In this document: in pieces, positions 19,307 to 29,238 of the stretch
Layout of the letters: each line of letters begins with the position of its first letter
Position numbering within the stretch: the first letter of the stretch is position 1
From: Thiogranum sp.
GTDB lineage: Bacteria; Pseudomonadota; Gammaproteobacteria; DSM-19610
Length of the DNA stretch: 64,000 nt
NCBI GenBank assembly: GCA_030148805.1
Contig: JASBSS010000007.1
Span: 1 to 64,000 of the forward strand
Direction of reading: 5' to 3'
Notes under the pieces: model-generated
What the model was told of the DNA's origin: nothing
The model's database searches: none
The model's input: the letters and a program-made list of their open reading frames with translations, nothing else
Translations under genes and position numbers: made by a program

Positions 19307-19772
19307 TCAGACGGCCATGTCGGGAACGGTGTAGGGGTCGGCGATGCCGAAACCGGCGAGAATGCGCGCTTCCAACGCCTCCATCTCGGCGGCCCGGGCG
19401 TCGCTGGCGTGATCGTAGCCGCGCAGGTGCAACACGCCGTGCACCACCATGTGGGCCCAGTGATGATCGGCCACCTTGCCTTGCGCCGCCGCCTCCTGCT
19501 GCACCACCGGCGCGCAGATCACCAGATCGCCGAGATGCCCGCAGTCGATCCCGGCCGGCGCCTCGAAGGTGAACGACAGCACGTTGGTGGGACGGTCCTT
19601 GCCGCGGTAGCGCCGGTTGAGCTCACGGCTTTCGGTTTCGTCGACGATACGGATCACCAGCTCCGCCGGCGAGGCGGCGCCCAGCGCCGCCTGCGCCCAT
19701 TGGCACAGCGCCGCTTTCTCCGGCACGTCGCTGCTGGCGCAGGCGTATTGCACGTCCACTGGCAAGCGGGGC

Positions 19773-19780
<8 letters not shown>
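19307..19780 (-). CDS. ybeY: YbeY endoribonuclease (16S rRNA maturation)
   Basis: 157 residues. The zinc-binding signature [15 protein letters not shown] (HxxxHxxxxxH) is intact, and [13 protein letters not shown] is the characteristic upstream block. YbeY takes part in 16S rRNA 3'-end maturation and ribosome quality control. Its start overlaps the ybeZ stop by eight bases, which argues for translational coupling within the conserved operon. Confidence 0.95.
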
Positions 19781-20753
<973 letters not shown>

Positions 20754-20780
20754 GGCAATACAGTGGTGGTGAAGGAGGCC

Positions 20781-22148
20781 TCAGCCCCAATTAACGGCGT
20801 TGACCGCCGGCTGATGATCGTCAACCGCGATGAACTCGCCGCGCAGCGAATTGGGCATGGCGCGGGTGATGCGCACGCGCACGAAGCGCCCGACCAGATC
20901 GGCGCCGCCGCGGAAATTCACCACCCGGTTGTTCTCCGTGCGCCCGGCCATTTCGCTGGGATCCTTGCGTGACGGCCCCTCGACCAAAATGCGCTGTTCG
21001 CCGCCGACCATGGCGGCGCTGATGGCGGCGGCCATTTCGTTGATGCGCGCCTGGAGCCGCGCCAGACGCTGCTTTTTCACGCTCAGAGGCACGTCGTCGG
21101 GGAACTGCGCCGCCGGCGTCCCCGGGCGCTGGCTGTAGATGAAGCTGAAGCTCTGGTCGAAGCCGACGTCCTCGATCAGCTGCAGGGTGTCTTCGAAATC
21201 GCGCTCGCTCTCGCCGGGGAAACCGACAATGAAATCCGACGACAGACTGATATCGGGACGCACTTCACGCAGACGGCGGATGCGCGCCTTGTACTCCAGC
21301 GCGGTGTGGTTGCGCTTCATCGCCGCCAGGATGCGGTCGGAACCGCTTTGCACCGGCAGGTGCAGGTGGCTGACCAGCTCCGGGACCTCGCCATAGACGG
21401 CGATCAGGCTGTCGCTCATCTCCTGGGGATGGGAGGTGGTGTAGCGGATGCGGTCGATGCCGTCGATGGCGGCGAGGTAGGTGATCAGCAGGGCCAGGTC
21501 GGCGGTCTCACCATCGGCCATCAGGCCGCGATAGGCGTTGACGTTCTGCCCCAGCAGGTTGAGTTCGCGCACCCCCTGGGCGGCCAGAGCGGCGGCTTCG
21601 GCGAGGATGTCGTCGAACGGTCGGCTAACTTCCTCGCCGCGGGTATAGGGCACGACGCAGAAGGTGCAGTACTTGCTGCAACCTTCCATGATGGACAGGA
21701 AAGCCGTCGGGCCTTCGGCGCGCGGCTCGGGCAGGTTGTCGAACTTCTCGATTTCCGGGAAGGACACGTCGATGACCGAGCCGCGCCCGGCGCGCGCCTG
21801 CTCGATCATGGCCGGCAGCCGGTGCAGCGTCTGCGGGCCGAACACCAGATCGACGAAGGGCGCGCGTTCGCGCAGCGCCTCGCCTTCCTGACTGGCGACA
21901 CAGCCGCCGACCCCAATGATCAGGGCGGGGTTGCGCGATTTCAGTTCGCGCCACTGGCCAAGTTGGGAGAAGACCTTCTCCTGGGCTTTTTCGCGGATCG
22001 AGCAGGTGTTGAGCAACAGCACATCGGCCTGCTCCGCGCTGTCGGCAAGCTGCATCCCGTGCGCAGCCGCCAGCACATCCACCATCCTGGCGGAATCGTA
22101 CTCGTTCATCTGGCACCCGTGGGTCTTGACGAAAATCTTGCCGGCCAT
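20781..22148 (-). CDS. miaB: tRNA-2-methylthio-N6-dimethylallyladenosine synthase
   Basis: 455 residues. The N-terminal MTTase domain has the three cluster-binding Cys ([33 protein letters not shown]). The radical-SAM domain has [19 protein letters not shown], and a TRAM domain ends the protein. MiaB methylthiolates i6A37 of tRNAs that read U-starting codons. It leads the operon; rnpB lies about 75 bases upstream on the same strand. Confidence 0.96.
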   Translation of the reverse strand: MAGKIFVKTHGCQMNEYDSARMVDVLAAAHGMQLADSAEQADVLLLNTCSIREKAQEKVFSQLGQWRELKSRNPALIIGVGGCVASQEGEALRERAPFVDLVFGPQTLHRLPAMIEQARAGRGSVIDVSFPEIEKFDNLPEPRAEGPTAFLSIMEGCSKYCTFCVVPYTRGEEVSRPFDDILAEAAALAAQGVRELNLLGQNVNAYRGLMADGETADLALLITYLAAIDGIDRIRYTTSHPQEMSDSLIAVYGEVPELVSHLHLPVQSGSDRILAAMKRNHTALEYKARIRRLREVRPDISLSSDFIVGFPGESERDFEDTLQLIEDVGFDQSFSFIYSQRPGTPAAQFPDDVPLSVKKQRLARLQARINEMAAAISAAMVGGEQRILVEGPSRKDPSEMAGRTENNRVVNFRGGADLVGRFVRVRITRAMPNSLRGEFIAVDDHQPAVNAVNWG

Positions 22149-22224
22149 TAACTAAAGCAAACGCGTTCAAACAGATGAGATAGTGTACAGCGATTCCGGC
22201 CAGGTTTCAGCCGTTGTAACAATT

Positions 22225-22567
22225 AGGTGAAGCCGGCCTGTAAGCCGGGTTCTGTCGAGGACAACCATTCATCTGGGACGCCCGTCACCGGACGCCTCAA
22301 GCGACCTACCCGGGAACAGCGCGGGCCACGCCCAAGTTCCCCTATTTGGTCTTGCTCCAGGTGGGGTTTACCCTGCCACCGCTGTTGCCAGCGGCGCGGT
22401 GCGCTCTTACCGCACCATTTCACCCTTACCGGCTCGCGCCGGCGGTATCTTTTCTGTGGCACTTTCCGTAGGCTCGCGCCCCCCAGGCGTTACCTGGCAC
22501 CCTGCCCTGTGGAGCCCGGACTTTCCTCCCCGGCCCGAAGGCCACAGCGGTTGTCCGGCCGGCTTCG
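22225..22567 (-). ncRNA. rnpB: RNase P RNA, bacterial A type
   Basis: About 343 nt, the catalytic RNA that trims tRNA 5' leaders. Diagnostic segments on the minus strand are GGAGGAAAGTCCGGGCTCC near the 5' end, the GGGTAAACCCCACCTGGAGC region, and the 3' end ACAGAACCCGGCTTACAGG. The P1 helix forms between the 5' GAAGCCGGCC and the 3' GGCCGGCTTC. The 5' end was placed at the start of P1, seven bases after a -10 box; the 3' end at CACC(T). No strong terminator follows. Confidence 0.95.
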
Positions 22568-22603
22568 GCGCGCAAACTACGCCGGATAAGGGCGCAGTGC
22601 AAG
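22568..22603 (-). promoter_or_regulatory. rnpB sigma-70 promoter
   Basis: On the minus strand, -35 TTGCAC (22603-22598), a 17-base spacer and -10 TAGTTT (22580-22575) end seven bases before the predicted RNA 5' end at 22567. The geometry is what a strong housekeeping promoter should show. Confidence 0.75.
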
Positions 22604-22676
22604 CGAAAACCGCGTCGGGATTCTTTACGCTCGTGAAGATTTCGTACAGGCTCCGCGCACACTCTTTAAGCCATTG

Positions 22677-22693
22677 TTAATAAACGTTATTAA
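22677..22693. repeat. AT-rich perfect inverted repeat upstream of rnpB
   Basis: TTAATAA-ACG-TTATTAA is a 7-bp perfect inverted repeat in a GC-rich chromosome, about 75 bases upstream of the rnpB -35 box. It could be a regulator site; no factor is assigned. Confidence 0.5.
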
Positions 22694-22862
22694 TCGAACC
22701 CGCGAGGTCAAACTGCAACCGTGGTTTGTCGAAAAATCCTACAGTCACGCTAGAGCTTGAGAGTAATGCATCGTTAATTCCTTGTAGTTGCTGTTTTTTT
22801 TCTATTGCGCCAAGCTGGAGAGCTTCTTGCATCTGACTTTCGTCAAACAATAAAAACGCCAT
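22677..22862 (-). CDS. Possible small protein of about 61 residues, doubtful
   Basis: A short open frame from ATG 22862 (MAFLLFDESQMQEALQLGAI) to a stop that falls in the inverted repeat at 22677. It is rich in Gln, Leu and Ser, has no recognised domain and no clear ribosome-binding site. The segment is much more AT-rich than its surroundings. It may be non-coding spacer between rnpB and the divergent exported-protein gene. Confidence 0.2.
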   Translation of the reverse strand: MAFLLFDESQMQEALQLGAIEKKQQLQGINDALLSSSSVTVGFFDKPRLQFDLAGSINNVY

Positions 22863-22899
22863 CAAATATCTACAAAAATTGCATTTGGGGGATCAATAA

Positions 22900-23655
22900 A
22901 TGCGCACACCTGTTGGAGCTCTGCTCAGAGCTGTTTTGTTATGCACTACCAGCTTCCTAGCCGTACCGGCGTACGCGGCCTTTTGCGCCGACACGTACGG
23001 TGGCGGCGGATTGATCGCCGAAGAAGGCGCCACCGTTTGTTTCGTCTACGATCCCAACAACATCGATTCCAAGTACGGTTCTCTCACCGTCGTCGGCGAT
23101 AATATTTTCGCCACGCCGCTCAATTTCAAGGCGCTCTCGCAGAATCTGGAGGGATCGGTGACCAGTACTGGCGCGGGTACTGTCCAGGTCGTGGCAAAAC
23201 CGGGCTGGGTACTGGACGGCATCAACGTCGGCGAAATCGGCGACTACCGCATGACCGCCCTGGCGACCAGCGTGGATGTCGATGCCTGGCTGCGGGTTTT
23301 CGACTGGTTTGACCCGGTCCCGGGTTTCGGCACGGAAGAAACGACCAATCTCACGATCTCGGGCGATCTCACCATCAAAGACGGCGCGCTGCACACCTGG
23401 ACCGCGAGTGGAGGCTTCGATCTCACCACCGCTCTGTGGGACGGACGGGACCACGTCGGCCTGACCCTGCAAAACACGCTGAATGCGGTCAGTAATCTGC
23501 TCGGCCAGAGCGCCATGATCCAGAAAAAATCCGTCGGCAGCGACATTTCTGTTTCGGTGTTGACCAGTCCGGTACCGCTGCCCGCGGCAGCCTGGTTGTT
23601 TATCTCGGGACTCGCCGGGCTGGGTTTGCTGGGGCGTAAGCGGAGTCGCGCCTGA
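22900..23655 (+). CDS. Exported protein with VPLPA-CTERM sorting signal
   Basis: 251 residues. It has an N-terminal signal peptide (ALLRAVLLCTTSFLAVPAYA). Its C-terminal tail has the PEP-CTERM-like layout: the motif VPLPAAAWLF, a hydrophobic helix (ISGLAGLGLLG) and a basic end (RKRSRA). Such proteins are processed by an exosortase and tied to exopolysaccharide or biofilm formation in family precedents. The body has no recognised domain and looks beta-rich. No exosortase gene is in the window. A GGGGGAT ribosome-binding site precedes the ATG and a strong terminator follows. Confidence 0.8.
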   Translation: MRTPVGALLRAVLLCTTSFLAVPAYAAFCADTYGGGGLIAEEGATVCFVYDPNNIDSKYGSLTVVGDNIFATPLNFKALSQNLEGSVTSTGAGTVQVVAKPGWVLDGINVGEIGDYRMTALATSVDVDAWLRVFDWFDPVPGFGTEETTNLTISGDLTIKDGALHTWTASGGFDLTTALWDGRDHVGLTLQNTLNAVSNLLGQSAMIQKKSVGSDISVSVLTSPVPLPAAAWLFISGLAGLGLLGRKRSRA

Positions 23656-23698
23656 GGCTCTGAGGCCGGTATCCACAGGACAACAGTCCACACAGAAA

Positions 23699-23727
23699 GG
23701 GGTCGCGCTCAACGCGGCCCCTTTTTT
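23699..23727 (+). terminator. Rho-independent terminator after the VPLPA-CTERM gene
   Basis: A 9-bp stem GGGGTCGCG / CGCGGCCCC with a five-base CTCAA loop (one G-T pair) is followed directly by six T. It ends transcription from the upstream exported-protein gene, just before the convergent TPR gene. Confidence 0.85.
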
Positions 23728-23748
23728 CTGCTCAGCCGTTTCTTGGCG

Positions 23749-24249
23749 CTACTGGATGGCGTGCAGCCGCTGCCAGGTGTAACGGCCCAGCAGCCGGTTC
23801 AACAAATGCTCGCGTTTCAAAAACGGCAACACCGGCGTGCGGCGCACGCCCATGCGCTCGCGCAGCCGCAGCAGATTGGGATCCAGCGGGTCGATGGAAA
23901 GACCGATTTTCACCGCGCTGCAGGCGCGTTTGCGGTGTCCCAGTTTCATCTCCGCCAGCGCCAGGTTGACCAGCACGCGCGAGTGGAGGGTTTCCAGTGC
24001 CGCGGCGCGGCGGCACAGATTGAGGCCGCTGATATCGCCGCTGCAAACCTGACACAACCCCTGGTAGGACAAATAAAGATGGTACCGGTTATGGTCCCGG
24101 CCGCTTGCGCGCACGGCGTCGCTAAAATGGCGCGCCGCCGTTTTCCATTGGTGCTTACGGTAGAAAGCCAGACCCAGATCGAACTGCTGGCGCGCCTGCC
24201 GCGCGCGGGCTGCGGCCGAAGGCGCGGCCGTTTCGCTGCTTGCATACAT
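23749..24249 (-). CDS. Small TPR-like protein
   Basis: 166 residues of unknown function. After a Ser/Ala-rich start, helix pairs of TPR type are visible: QFDLGLAFYRKHQWKTAARH, LYLSYQGLCQVCSGD, and VLVNLALAEMKLGHRKRACS. The last leads into IGLSIDPLDPNLLRLRERMG. There is no signal peptide, so it is probably a cytoplasmic scaffold or adaptor. It lies between the VPLPA-CTERM gene (convergent) and pgi (same strand, 85 bases upstream). Confidence 0.7.
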   Translation of the reverse strand: MYASSETAAPSAAARARQARQQFDLGLAFYRKHQWKTAARHFSDAVRASGRDHNRYHLYLSYQGLCQVCSGDISGLNLCRRAAALETLHSRVLVNLALAEMKLGHRKRACSAVKIGLSIDPLDPNLLRLRERMGVRRTPVLPFLKREHLLNRLLGRYTWQRLHAIQ

Positions 24250-24333
24250 AACAATCCCCTTGACGGGTTGTTCCCTGGCGGTCCAATCGCCCTATTATGT
24301 TTCCCTGGCGCCCCAGATTCCGCGGGCGCTGGG

Positions 24334-25977
24334 TCAATCCTGCGCCTGTTGGCGATAAAAATCCAGCAGTCCCCGTGTGGAAGCGTCGTGCCCCTTTTGG
24401 ATGTTCCCGGTATCTATTTCTTTTTGAATAACTTGCGCCAGCTGTTTGCCGAGCTCCACACCCCACTGGTCATAGGAATTGATATTCCAGATGATCCCTT
24501 GGACGAAGATTTTGTGCTCATACAGCGCCACCAGCATACCCAGAACGTGGGGCGTCAAACGCGGGTACAGGATGGCATTGCTCGGCCGGTTTCCGGGAAA
24601 CACCTTGTGCGGCAGCAAGGCCTCGAGGGCCTGGCCTGAGAGGCCCTCGGCGCGCAACTCGGCGCATGCCTCCTCGGTGCTCTTGCCGCGCATCAGCGCC
24701 TCGGTTTGCGCCACGAAATTGCTGAACAGCACCCGCTGCTGCTGGCGCAGGCTGTGATGGGCGTTGACCGCGGCGATGAAATCGCAGGGAATCAGGTGCG
24801 TGCCCTGGTGGATCAGCTGGTAGAAGGCGTGCTGGCCGTTGGTGCCGGGCTCGCCCCAGACCACCGGACCGCTGGTGTAGCTCAACGGCGTGCCGTCCCG
24901 GCTGACCCGCTTGCCGTTGCTCTCCATGTCGGCTTGTTGCAGATACGCCGGCAACCGGTGCAGGTGTTGGTCGTAGGGCAGCACGGCGTGGGTGCGGGCG
25001 CCGAAGAAGTTGTGGTACCAGACGCCCAGCAGCGCCAGCACGAGCGGCAGGTTGCGTGCCGGCTCGGCATTGAGGAAGTGCTGGTCCATGGCGTGCGCAC
25101 CGGCCAACAGCTGCTCGAAGTTATCCATGCCGATGAACAACGCGATCGACAGGCCGATGGCCGACCACAGCGAATAGCGCCCGCCCACCCAATCCCAGAA
25201 CACGAACATATTGGCCGGATCGATGCCGAAGGCGCTCACCGCGTCGCGATTGGTCGACAGGGCGACGAAGTGGCGCGCCACCGCGGCCTCGTCGCCGGCG
25301 GCCGCCAGCAGCCAACGGCGCGCCTGGTGCGCGTTGATCAGGGTTTCCTGGGTGGTGAAGGTCTTTGAGGCGACCAGAAACAGCGTGGTCTCGGGATCCA
25401 GGCCGCCGAGCGTATCGTCGATCTGACTGCCGTCGACGTTGGAGACAAAATGCACTTTCAGGCGCCCGCCATAGGGGCGCAGGGCTTCTGTCACCATCAC
25501 CGGGCCGAGATCGGAACCGCCGATGCCAATGTTGACCACATCGGTGATGGCCTGGCCGGAAAAGCCCGTCCACTCGCCGCCACGCACCTGCTGACAGAAG
25601 GCCCGCATCTGCGCCAGCACCGCGTTGACCGCCGGCATGACGTCCTCGCCGTCGACGTACACCGGGGTGTTGGCGCAATTGCGCAGCGCCGTGTGCAACA
25701 CCGCGCGCCCCTCGGTGAGGTTGATCTTCTCGCCGCTGAACATGCGCCGGGTCCAGCCGCGGACATCGCACTGCTCGGCCAGGGCGAACAACAACGACAG
25801 GGTTTCGGCGGTGATGCGGTTTTTCGAGTAATCCAGCAACAGTTCGTCGCAGCGCAGGGAAAAATGCGCGAAGCGCTCGTTGTCGGCGGCGAACAGATCG
25901 CGCATGTGCAGATCTTTGACCTGCTGATAGTGCGCGGCGAGTTGTTTCCAGGCGGGGGTTTGGGTCGGGTCGGTCAT
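24334..25977 (-). CDS. pgi: Glucose-6-phosphate isomerase
   Basis: 547 residues, the usual length. It interconverts glucose-6-P and fructose-6-P. Signatures are [29 protein letters not shown] (sugar-phosphate binding) and [20 protein letters not shown]. The catalytic Glu in the WGEPGTNGQ block and the conserved His/Lys of the C-terminal region are present. It follows zwf on the same strand after about 48 bases, so oxidative pentose-phosphate and glycolytic entry are likely co-expressed. Confidence 0.97.
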   Translation of the reverse strand: MTDPTQTPAWKQLAAHYQQVKDLHMRDLFAADNERFAHFSLRCDELLLDYSKNRITAETLSLLFALAEQCDVRGWTRRMFSGEKINLTEGRAVLHTALRNCANTPVYVDGEDVMPAVNAVLAQMRAFCQQVRGGEWTGFSGQAITDVVNIGIGGSDLGPVMVTEALRPYGGRLKVHFVSNVDGSQIDDTLGGLDPETTLFLVASKTFTTQETLINAHQARRWLLAAAGDEAAVARHFVALSTNRDAVSAFGIDPANMFVFWDWVGGRYSLWSAIGLSIALFIGMDNFEQLLAGAHAMDQHFLNAEPARNLPLVLALLGVWYHNFFGARTHAVLPYDQHLHRLPAYLQQADMESNGKRVSRDGTPLSYTSGPVVWGEPGTNGQHAFYQLIHQGTHLIPCDFIAAVNAHHSLRQQQRVLFSNFVAQTEALMRGKSTEEACAELRAEGLSGQALEALLPHKVFPGNRPSNAILYPRLTPHVLGMLVALYEHKIFVQGIIWNINSYDQWGVELGKQLAQVIQKEIDTGNIQKGHDASTRGLLDFYRQQAQD

Positions 25978-26025
25978 CGCTTCGTTGTCTGGCTGGGCAG
26001 CGCGGCTGCCGTGAACTGCGGTGGT

Positions 26026-27498
26026 CTAGTCTCCACCTTCCTCTTCGAGCGTGTTGCGCCAGCGCTGGTCCTGGCGCTCCATCAGCCGCTCGGCCTCCTT
26101 CGGGCCCCAGCTGCCGGAGGGATAGGTGTGGATGAAATCCCGCTCGGTGGACCACACCTTCAATACCGGATCGACCACCCTCCAGGCCCAACTCACCTCG
26201 TCGTAGCGTAAAAACAGCGAATGATCGCCGTCGATCACATCCAGCAACAACGCCTCGTAGGCATCCAGCTGCGCCTGCGCGATACCGCAATAGCTGGCGT
26301 CTAGGCGGGTGGTCTCGGCGCGCATCTCCAGGCCCTGCTGCTTGACCTGCATCTCCAGCCGGATGCAGTCGTGCGGTTGCAGGTTCATCAGTATCCAGTT
26401 CGGCTTCAGGCGTTCGATGTGCGTTTCACGGAAAAGTTGTTGTGGCGGATGCTTGAAACGGATCGAGACCATCGAGTTGTTCTTTTCCATGCGCTTGCCG
26501 GTGCGCAGATAAAAGGGCACGTTACGCCAGCGCCAGTTGTCGATATACAGCTTGAGCGCGGCGTAGGTCTCGGTGACGCTGGTCGGAGGCACGTCCGGCT
26601 CTTCCAGATAGCCCGGCACTTTCGCCCCCGCGACCCGCCCGGCGGCGTACTGGGCGCGAAAGGCGTGCGCGTTGACCGCGCTTTGATGGATCGGACGGAT
26701 CGAGCGCAACACCTTGACCTTTTCGTCGCGCAGCGATTCGGCGTCGAGATTGGCCGGCGGCTCCATCGCCACCAGCGTCAACAGCTGCAGCAGGTGGCTC
26801 TGGATCATGTCGCGCAGTGCCCCCGAGGTGTCGTAGTAGCCGGCGCGCCCCTCGGTGCCGAGCGACTCCGAATGGGTGATCTGCACGTGATCGATGTAGT
26901 TGCGGTTCCACAAGGGTTCCAGCATCAGGTTGGCGAAACGGAACACCAGCACGTTCTGGATGGTGCCCTTGCCGAGGTAATGATCGATGCGAAAGATCTG
27001 CGACTCGTCGAAATCGCGATTCAGGCGCGCGTTGAGGCTCTCGGCGCTTTCCAGGTCATAACCGAAAGGCTTTTCGATCACCAGGCGGCGCCAACCGCCG
27101 TCTTCCTGGTTCAAGCCGACGGCACCCAGCTGGCGGCTGACCCGCCCGAAGTCGGCCGGACTGATGGCCATGTAGAAAATCAGATTGGGGGAGAAATGGG
27201 CGCCGGCGAGAAACTCGCGCAGGCCGCCGAAGGCGGTCTCGTCGCCCAGATCGCCCTGAAAGAAATGCAGCCGCTGGACGAAGCGCGCGAACACCGTCTC
27301 GTCGAGCGGCTTGGTGTCCAGCCACTCGCGCACCTGCTGGCGCCAGCGCTCGTCGTCCCAGTCGCGCCGCCCGAAGCCGACCACCTTGAGGCCGGCGGGT
27401 AGACGCCCCGCGGCATCCAGGCGGTAGAGCGCGGGCAGCAACTTGATTTTGGCGAGATTACCCGTCGCCCCGAAGATAACGAAGGTACAGTCTTCCAT
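26026..27498 (-). CDS. zwf: Glucose-6-phosphate 1-dehydrogenase
   Basis: 490 residues. Cofactor-binding FGATGNLAKIKLLPALYRLD lies at the N-terminus; RIDHYLGKGTIQNVLVFRF, near residue 165, contains the substrate-binding Lys and catalytic His. It catalyses the first oxidative step of the pentose-phosphate pathway. It lies upstream of pgi on the same strand and is divergent from glgA, with about 90 bases between the start codons. Confidence 0.97.
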   Translation of the reverse strand: MEDCTFVIFGATGNLAKIKLLPALYRLDAAGRLPAGLKVVGFGRRDWDDERWRQQVREWLDTKPLDETVFARFVQRLHFFQGDLGDETAFGGLREFLAGAHFSPNLIFYMAISPADFGRVSRQLGAVGLNQEDGGWRRLVIEKPFGYDLESAESLNARLNRDFDESQIFRIDHYLGKGTIQNVLVFRFANLMLEPLWNRNYIDHVQITHSESLGTEGRAGYYDTSGALRDMIQSHLLQLLTLVAMEPPANLDAESLRDEKVKVLRSIRPIHQSAVNAHAFRAQYAAGRVAGAKVPGYLEEPDVPPTSVTETYAALKLYIDNWRWRNVPFYLRTGKRMEKNNSMVSIRFKHPPQQLFRETHIERLKPNWILMNLQPHDCIRLEMQVKQQGLEMRAETTRLDASYCGIAQAQLDAYEALLLDVIDGDHSLFLRYDEVSWAWRVVDPVLKVWSTERDFIHTYPSGSWGPKEAERLMERQDQRWRNTLEEEGGD

Positions 27499-27588
27499 GG
27501 AATGTCCGAATTATCATCTGATAGCGGGCGCCTTGACGCTCGCCCCCCGTTACCGCAACCTACCGTATTCCGAGTCATCGTACCAGCT

Positions 27589-29100
27589 ATGAATATTCTT
27601 TTTGCCAGCAGCGAAGCCCACCCGCTGATCAAGACCGGGGGGCTGGCCGACGTTTCGGGCAGTCTGCCGCGGGCGTTGAAAAACGCCAAGCAGGAAATCC
27701 GCCTGGTGCTGCCCGCCTACCCCGCGGCGATCAGCGCGGCGGAGAAACTCAAACTCGAAAGCGACATCGTGCTGGCCGGTTCGCACACCCCGGTGCGGCT
27801 GTTGCAGGGCTGGCTGCCGGGCACGCGCGTGCGCCTTTATCTGGTCGACTCGCCGGAGCACTTCGCCCGTCCCGGTGGCCCGTACCAGGACGCCGACGGG
27901 CGGGAATGGCCGGACAACGCGGCGCGCTTTGCGCTGTTCGCGCGCGCGGTCAGCGCGATCGCCATGAACCGCGCCGGCCTCGACTGGCGCCCCGATCTGG
28001 TGCACTGCAACGATTGGCAGACCGGCCTGGTACCGGCGCTGCTGGCCTGCCGCGCGCAGCGCCCGGCGACGCTGTTCACCATTCACAATCTCGCCTATCA
28101 GGGTTTGTTCGACTGGGACACCTTCGCGGCGCTGAAGTTGCCGCAGGACTGGTGGTCGCCCGAACGGCTGGAGTTTCACCACCAGCTGTCGTTCATCAAG
28201 GGCGGCCTGGTCTACGCCGACTGGATCAACACCGTCAGCCCCACCTATGCGCGCGAAATCCGCACCGAGGCCTTTGGCTGCGGCCTGGAAGGCCTGTTGC
28301 AACACCGTCAGGACCGGCTGAGCGGCATTCTCAACGGCGCCGACTACCGCGTCTGGAACCCCGCCAAGGACAAATTGCTGGCGCAGACCTACAGCGCGCG
28401 CACGCTCGAGCACAAGCGCGCCAACAAGCAGGCGCTGCAGCAGGCTTTCGGCCTGCCCGAACGCGCCGGTTTCCCGCTGCTCGGCCACGTGGGTCGTCTG
28501 GTGGAACAAAAAGGCCTCGATCTGGTGATCGAGCTGATCCCACAACTGATGCAGCGGCGGCTGCAACTGGTGGTGCTCGGCAGCGGGCAGCCGGAGCTGG
28601 AGGCAGGCCTGCGCGCAGCGGCGCGCCAATACCCGGAACAGATCGGCGTGCGCATCGAATACGACGAGCAACTGGCGCACCTGCTGGAGGCCGGTTCGGA
28701 CCTGTTTCTGATGCCTTCGCGCTTCGAGCCCTGCGGCCTCAACCAGATCTACAGCCTGCGCTACGGCACCCCCCCGATCGTGCGCCGCACCGGCGGGCTG
28801 GCCGATACCGTGATCGATGCCAGCGAGGAGCGGCTGGCCGATGGCACGGCCAACGGCTTCGTCTTCGACGCCATGAGCGGCGAAGCCCTGCTGGCGGCCA
28901 TCGACCGCGCCCTGGGCTGCTACGGCCAGTCGCAACAATGGATCCAGCTGCAACGGGCCGGCATGGCGAGCGATTTCTCCTGGTCGCGCAGCGCCGAGGA
29001 CTACCTCGCGCTCTACCAGCGGCTGGTCGAGGACCGGCAGGAACACCCCGACTGCCAGCGACGCGGCGTGCGCAACGCCCAGGCCGAAGCCGCGCTCTGA
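27589..29100 (+). CDS. glgA: Glycogen synthase, ADP-glucose dependent
   Basis: 503 residues from ATG 27589 (MNILFASSEAHPLIKTGGLA). The KTGGLADV motif holds the ADP-glucose-binding Lys. The C-terminal GT-B half has GHVGRLVEQKGLDLVIELIP and the PSRFEPCGLNQIYSLRYGT acceptor/donor block. GlgA elongates alpha-1,4-glucan for glycogen storage. A longer reading from 27502 was rejected because the known N-terminus starts at MNILF. No other glg gene is in the window. A GC-rich hairpin without a T-run lies after the stop (about 29117-29137). Confidence 0.95.
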   Translation: MNILFASSEAHPLIKTGGLADVSGSLPRALKNAKQEIRLVLPAYPAAISAAEKLKLESDIVLAGSHTPVRLLQGWLPGTRVRLYLVDSPEHFARPGGPYQDADGREWPDNAARFALFARAVSAIAMNRAGLDWRPDLVHCNDWQTGLVPALLACRAQRPATLFTIHNLAYQGLFDWDTFAALKLPQDWWSPERLEFHHQLSFIKGGLVYADWINTVSPTYAREIRTEAFGCGLEGLLQHRQDRLSGILNGADYRVWNPAKDKLLAQTYSARTLEHKRANKQALQQAFGLPERAGFPLLGHVGRLVEQKGLDLVIELIPQLMQRRLQLVVLGSGQPELEAGLRAAARQYPEQIGVRIEYDEQLAHLLEAGSDLFLMPSRFEPCGLNQIYSLRYGTPPIVRRTGGLADTVIDASEERLADGTANGFVFDAMSGEALLAAIDRALGCYGQSQQWIQLQRAGMASDFSWSRSAEDYLALYQRLVEDRQEHPDCQRRGVRNAQAEAAL

Positions 29101-29163
29101 GCCAGATCGCCCACGCCCGGCGCGGATTCCCGCGCCGATTCACGCGCCCCGCGCCTCTCGGGG

Positions 29164-29202
29164 TATAATGGCGCGCCGTTTGCCTGCCAGCGAGCCTGGC
29201 AG
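29164..29202 (+). promoter_or_regulatory. ppc promoter -10 box and 5'-UTR hairpin
   Basis: A perfect TATAAT at 29164-29169 lies 70 bases upstream of the ppc start; no good -35 box is visible. Downstream, a perfect 7-bp inverted repeat CTGCCAG-N5-CTGGCAG (29184-29202) would form a hairpin in the mRNA leader. Confidence 0.5.
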
Positions 29203-29238
29203 CCCGCCGGGGATCAGACCAAAATTCATGAGAAACAG

